From contig JAXGOI010000001.1 of the NCBI GenBank assembly GCA_040767605.1, positions 1,674,001 to 1,738,000 of the forward strand: 64,000 nucleotides of DNA, in the 5' to 3' direction. This document shows, piece by piece, positions 60,866 through 64,000 of the stretch. The notes below the pieces were generated by a model, which searched no databases, had not been told where the DNA came from, and was given only the letters and a program-made list of their open reading frames with translations. The translations under genes and the position numbers were made by a program. The DNA is from JAXGOI01 sp040767605 (GTDB lineage: Bacteria; Bacillota; Dehalobacteriia; UBA4068). Numbering within the stretch: the first letter of the stretch is position 1; every line of letters starts with the position of its first letter.

Positions 60866-60994
60866 TAAATATCCTCCTGTTTTTTTAAAATTTGCCTTAA
60901 TTTATTTAAACAGCCCGAATTTAAAATCTATGCCCTAGGGCGGGTATGCCTGTATTTTGGCGTTAAAAAAACCACATTCTGTGAATGCAGCCTA

Positions 60995-61085
60995 AAAGTA
61001 TCTTCCCTACGTTGGCATTATCCACATCAGGTTTTAAGGGTCAAAGCTTTTTAGCTTACTCTCAGTCCTAAAAAAGAACTCCCCA
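60995..61085 (-). promoter_or_regulatory. TPP (THI-element) riboswitch
   Basis: The minus strand carries the conserved core: CTGAGAG (plus 61059-61065), ACCCTTAAAACCTGAT (around 61026-61041) and GGATAATGCCAACGTAGGGAA (around 61003-61023, given here as two abutting blocks). It sits about 130 bases upstream of thiM and would reduce thi expression when TPP is abundant. Confidence 0.95.
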
Positions 61086-61106
61086 TTTTGATTCACTTAT
61101 ATATTC

Positions 61107-61136
61107 AGTATATAGTATGAGGTAGGCAATAGTCAA
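61107..61136 (-). promoter_or_regulatory. Promoter of the thi operon
   Basis: Minus-strand TTGACT (plus 61131-61136) and TATACT (plus 61107-61112) are spaced by 18 bases just upstream of the riboswitch. Confidence 0.65.
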
Positions 61137-61284
61137 TATTGGCGTTTATATTTGCAAAAAGGCAGGCAATTATTATTTTATTTAATAGCCGGTTTAAAAG
61201 CCGATGAATATTTGTCCAAAACAATATTTTTGGAGGTTTTAAGCTAAAATTAGCGAAACACTTCATATTCAGGGGGGTGGGAAT

Positions 61285-62658
61285 ATGGAATATAATTCAG
61301 GGTTAAAAGGCAAAATTCCTCAAACAGGGGATGAAATATGCCTGGAAATTAGCGGCCTTAATCATCAGGGTATGGGTATTGGCCGCTTTCACGGCCCGGC
61401 AATTTTTATTAAGGGAGCCTTGCCCCGGGAGATTGTAAAAGCAAAAATTATTAAAACCCATAAAAAATATGCCATTGGGAAGCTTTTGGAGATAATTAAA
61501 GAGAGCCCTGATAGAATCAGCCCGCCCTGTCCGTATTTTGGCGCCTGCGGAGGCTGCAGCCTGCAGCATATTTTATATAAGGAACAATTAAAATTTAAAA
61601 AGCAAAGGCTAAAAGACAGCCTCGAAAGAATTGGAGGTATAAAAAACCCCAATATTGAGGATGTTATGGCATCCCCCAAAGAGTTTTATTATCGCAATCG
61701 GGGGCGCTTTCATATCTTTTGGGAAGAAAATGGGCTTAAGCTGGGGTATTTTGAGTATAATGCCCAAAATATAATAAATATAAAAAAATGCCTTATTGTT
61801 GATGAAGAGATTAATAAAATTCTTTTCTATCTTCAAAAACATTTGCCAGAATATAGAAAGGGCCTTGGGGGTTTATATCAGATTGCAATCCAAAGTAATA
61901 GCCGGGGCGAGATTGGCCTGATTTTTATGACAAAAGAAGATAACCCGGCTTACCGGGAATTAGCCCTGGCTTTATTAAAAAACTTCCCTAAAATTATTTA
62001 TATTGCGGCAAATATCAGAAAAGCTAAAGCCCCTGCAAGAAGCATTACCTCCGGAGGGGAATGGAGGCATTTGGCAGGAGATAAAGCCCTTAATGAAAGC
62101 TATAACGGCCTGAGCTTTGCCCTTAGCCCAGGCTCCTTCAGCCAGGTGAACAGGGGGCAAACCTTAAATTTATATGCCAAAATTAAAGAATATGCCGCTT
62201 TAGGGGGAGAGGAAACGGTTTTGGATATATACTGCGGAGTCGGCGCCATTGCCTTATATCTCGCACCGTTTTGCAGGCGAGTAATGGGGGTTGAGGAATC
62301 AAAAACGGCAATAATAAACGCAAAAAGCAATGCTTTGGCAAACGGAATAGAAAACGCGGAGTTTTTTGCCGCCCCCGCTGAAGAAATTTTGCCCCTATGG
62401 GCTGAACAGGGCCTTAAACCCCAGGTAATTGTGGTTGACCCCCCCAGGCAGGGCTGTAATGAGGCTGTAATTTCTGCAATTGCAGCCATGGAGCCGGGGA
62501 AAATTATTTATGTATCCTGCGACCCGGCAACCCTGGCAAGAGATTTGCGTATTTTAAACACAGCGGGCTATAAAATTAAAAAAACCCTGCCTTTTGATAT
62601 GTTTCCCCAGACGGGGCATGTGGAGACGGTAGTATTGATGTCAAGGGCGGATAAGTAA
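61285..62658 (+). CDS. rlmCD: 23S rRNA (uracil-C5)-methyltransferase, RlmCD/RumA type
   Basis: The 457-residue protein has an N-terminal TRAM domain (residues about 15-70), an Fe-S cysteine set CPYFGACGGCSLQH (about residues 83-96), the SAM site LDIYCGVGAIALYL, VEESKTAIINAKSNA, VVDPPRQGC and the catalytic VSCDPATLARD. Firmicute members often methylate both U747 and U1939 (RlmCD), but the single- or dual-site specificity cannot be read here. GGGGTGG precedes the ATG. Confidence 0.93.
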   Translation: MEYNSGLKGKIPQTGDEICLEISGLNHQGMGIGRFHGPAIFIKGALPREIVKAKIIKTHKKYAIGKLLEIIKESPDRISPPCPYFGACGGCSLQHILYKEQLKFKKQRLKDSLERIGGIKNPNIEDVMASPKEFYYRNRGRFHIFWEENGLKLGYFEYNAQNIINIKKCLIVDEEINKILFYLQKHLPEYRKGLGGLYQIAIQSNSRGEIGLIFMTKEDNPAYRELALALLKNFPKIIYIAANIRKAKAPARSITSGGEWRHLAGDKALNESYNGLSFALSPGSFSQVNRGQTLNLYAKIKEYAALGGEETVLDIYCGVGAIALYLAPFCRRVMGVEESKTAIINAKSNALANGIENAEFFAAPAEEILPLWAEQGLKPQVIVVDPPRQGCNEAVISAIAAMEPGKIIYVSCDPATLARDLRILNTAGYKIKKTLPFDMFPQTGHVETVVLMSRADK

Positions 62659-63255
62659 GGATGTAATAAGATAAGCAAATAAAGGCTTTCCGTGATTTGA
62701 GATCTGGTTTCAATCCGGCAGGATGATCACGGAAATTTGTTTTGCGGGAACTTGCCCAAGATAGGCAGGTTAGATGATCAAGAAGGTGATATGGATATTG
62801 ACGTGGTGAGTTGATAGGATTACTGGCAAAAACGTGGTGAGTTGACAAAATAGTTATTACTTTTATTAATCCTATTCAGGATGCCAGATTCAATTTATAT
62901 TTCCTTAGAGAATACACTTGAAATCTTCTGACTGCTGACAAAATAATAGATGTATGAGCCCTTGAAGATGGCGTATTTTAGTGTTGTGAGGGGGTTCTTT
63001 GTTTAATGATGGCGGGTAAAGTTGTAGATTATGAGTGTGTTTTAAGGGAATATGGTTTAGTTGATGAATTGAGCTTAACCATGCAAATGAAGTTTTGCTT
63101 TAAGGGTTCAACTGTTTAGCAAAATAAAAAATTAAGGTTGGAAGATTAGGTATCAGTACCTAACTATTCATGCTAAAAACAACTAATACCTATTAAAATC
63201 AAATAGCATATGTTATTATGTTAGTAGACTATAATTCATTATGGAGGTGTTCAAT
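62659..63255. other. AT-rich gap between rlmCD and the restriction locus
   Basis: About 600 bp with no clear gene. TTTCCGTGAT/ATCACGGAAA (62687-62696 with 62726-62735) forms a hairpin that may end rlmCD. A 14-bp direct repeat, ACGTGGTGAGTTGA, occurs at 62801 and 62832. A 37-codon frame (63006-63119, MMAGKVVDYECVLREYGLVD...) has no ribosome-binding site and is not recognised. The segment probably marks the junction of an acquired island. Confidence 0.5.
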
Positions 63256-63438
63256 ATGTCTGATCCCAAAATTGAAAGATGGTATTCATTAGAAGAAACT
63301 GCTGACTATCTTGGGGTGAGTAAAGATACAATTTACAGATGGATTTCAGACAAGAAAATGCCAGCAACAAAAATTGGACGTCAATGGAAATTTAAACTGA
63401 CTGAAGTTGATGAGTGGATTAAACAAAGAAATCTATAA
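63256..63438 (+). CDS. Excisionase-type helix-turn-helix protein
   Basis: The 60-residue protein is one winged-HTH of the excisionase/MerR type (WYSLEETADYLGVSKDTIYR, then WISDKKMPATKIGRQWKF). The ATG 63256 follows GGAGGTG; the ATG 63241 lies before that site. Proteins like this often precede type I/III restriction genes or sit on mobile elements. It may regulate the locus or aid recombination. It is 30 bp upstream of mod and shares its AT-rich codon use. Confidence 0.88.
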   Translation: MSDPKIERWYSLEETADYLGVSKDTIYRWISDKKMPATKIGRQWKFKLTEVDEWIKQRNL

Positions 63439-63468
63439 TATTAAGATTAGAATATTGGAGGAGATACT

Positions 63469-64000
63469 ATGAATAGTATAAAGTACAAAGATCTCATAAC
63501 TGAATTATTATTACAAGATGAGCGACTATGGAATGAAGGGAAAACTGAGTTTAATCAAGTACTTCTTTTTGATTTACTAGATAAAGTTGATGAAAAAATT
63601 ATTGATTTACTTTTACAAAACGAAGAAATTAGAAATAAGTTTTTCATTAAAATCAAAGATGTATATGTTTTTAAATCTAATGATTTCAAATTTTTTATGG
63701 AAGAAAATAAAATTAACAACTCATATACGGCATTTGAAAATATCATAGGCTTATCTGATGGTGATAGATTCATAAAGAATAGAGATGAAGTTGTTATTAA
63801 TTTTCCTTTTAAAGATTGTGTTTTGGAAGGTGGACAATCAACAGAGGAAGGCGAAGATCAATACTATGAGTATACAGAAGAAAAAACTAAAACAGTAAAT
63901 GGAGAAAAGGTGGTTGAGCCTGCAGGATTTAAAAGAAAAAATTCGAAAAGATCTGAGATATTTTTTAATGAAGTATTAGCTAATGATGAGCTTGACAGAC
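63469..64000 (+). CDS. mod: Type III restriction-modification DNA methyltransferase (Mod), N-terminal part
   Basis: The frame starts at ATG 63469 behind TTGGAGGAG and stays open to the window end (177 codons). The N-terminus (LFDLLDKVDEKIIDLLLQNE, then INFPFKDCVLEGGQSTEEGE and SEIFFNEVLANDELDR) matches the start of site-specific N6-adenine methyltransferases of type III systems. The catalytic DPPY and SAM FxGxG motifs should follow beyond the window. An acidic Tyr/Glu stretch within about 125-145 expands the usual linker. AT-rich codons differ from the upstream chromosome, suggesting transfer. Confidence 0.75.
   Translation, partial: MNSIKYKDLITELLLQDERLWNEGKTEFNQVLLFDLLDKVDEKIIDLLLQNEEIRNKFFIKIKDVYVFKSNDFKFFMEENKINNSYTAFENIIGLSDGDRFIKNRDEVVINFPFKDCVLEGGQSTEEGEDQYYEYTEEKTKTVNGEKVVEPAGFKRKNSKRSEIFFNEVLANDELDR

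Noticed and set aside
62801..62845. Insertion-sequence ends suggested by the 14-bp direct repeat
   Set aside because: The copies are direct, only 31 bp apart, with no transposase frame or inverted terminal repeats nearby.

Overview
The window is a chromosomal segment of an endospore-forming, apparently anaerobic Firmicute, probably in the Clostridia (Peptococcales-like families fit best). The evidence is spoVAC-spoVAD-spoVAE, a GerW/YtfJ spore protein, a DacF-type carboxypeptidase, the cdaA-cdaR-glmM trio, the classic Gram-positive block priA-def-fmt-rsmB-rlmN-prpC-prkC-rsgA-rpe, strong AGGAGG ribosome-binding sites, and frequent TTG/GTG starts. Oxygen-sensitive enzymes point to amino-acid fermentation: indolepyruvate:ferredoxin oxidoreductase, Fe-S L-serine dehydratase and Fe-S dihydroxyacid dehydratase. 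The species cannot be named from the sequence alone.

Layout. 0-3 kb: the 3' part of a tRNA-Pro(CGG), an MscS channel, and argH. 3-9 kb: a phenylacetate-CoA ligase with iorAB (aryl-pyruvate oxidation), then the two-subunit serine dehydratase. 9-16.7 kb: comB, pyrE, a GntR regulator and a molybdenum-hydroxylase maturation operon (ModE-YqeC fusion, mocA, yqeB, xdhC, a MoeA-like protein, an ArgA-like acetyltransferase). 16.9-20.9 kb: ilvD-ilvN-ilvB. 20.9-31 kb: an SGNH esterase and a DUF881/small-basic-protein envelope cluster (minus strand), cdaA-cdaR-glmM (plus) followed by a decayed glmS start, DUF421/DUF4363, and spoVA. 31-46 kb: the replication, translation and Ser/Thr-phosphorylation housekeeping block, ending in ytfJ and dacF.

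46.2-51.7 kb looks like an inserted module. It carries a sodium:solute symporter, an AprB-like ferredoxin and a fumarate-reductase/AprA-like flavoprotein on the minus strand, with a divergent HutP-family RNA-binding regulator. Beyond hutP lies a compact orphan transcription unit: a consensus sigma-A promoter (TTGACA-17-TATAAT), about 95 nt of structured RNA and an intrinsic terminator, with no annotated protein inside. 51.7-57.9 kb: a Rieske-containing FAD oxidoreductase, an MBOAT/AlgJ-like O-acetylation pair, an SDR enzyme and a LiaF-like membrane protein. 58-61.1 kb: a thiamine salvage operon (thiM-thiE-HAD phosphatase-thiD) under a TPP riboswitch. 61.3-62.7 kb: an RlmCD/RumA-type methyltransferase. 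From about 62.7 kb the sequence becomes AT-rich and a type III restriction-modification locus begins (HTH protein, then the Mod subunit, cut by the window end).

A recurring feature is that many intergenic gaps, and one coding region (fmt), contain unrelated short tandem repeats with 11-21 bp units. These often abut stop codons or ribosome-binding sites and include a C4A4-type array with G-quadruplex potential. Other points of note are a probable ATT start codon for rlmN and an orphan terminator upstream of argH. All calls come from reading the sequence; no database search was possible.
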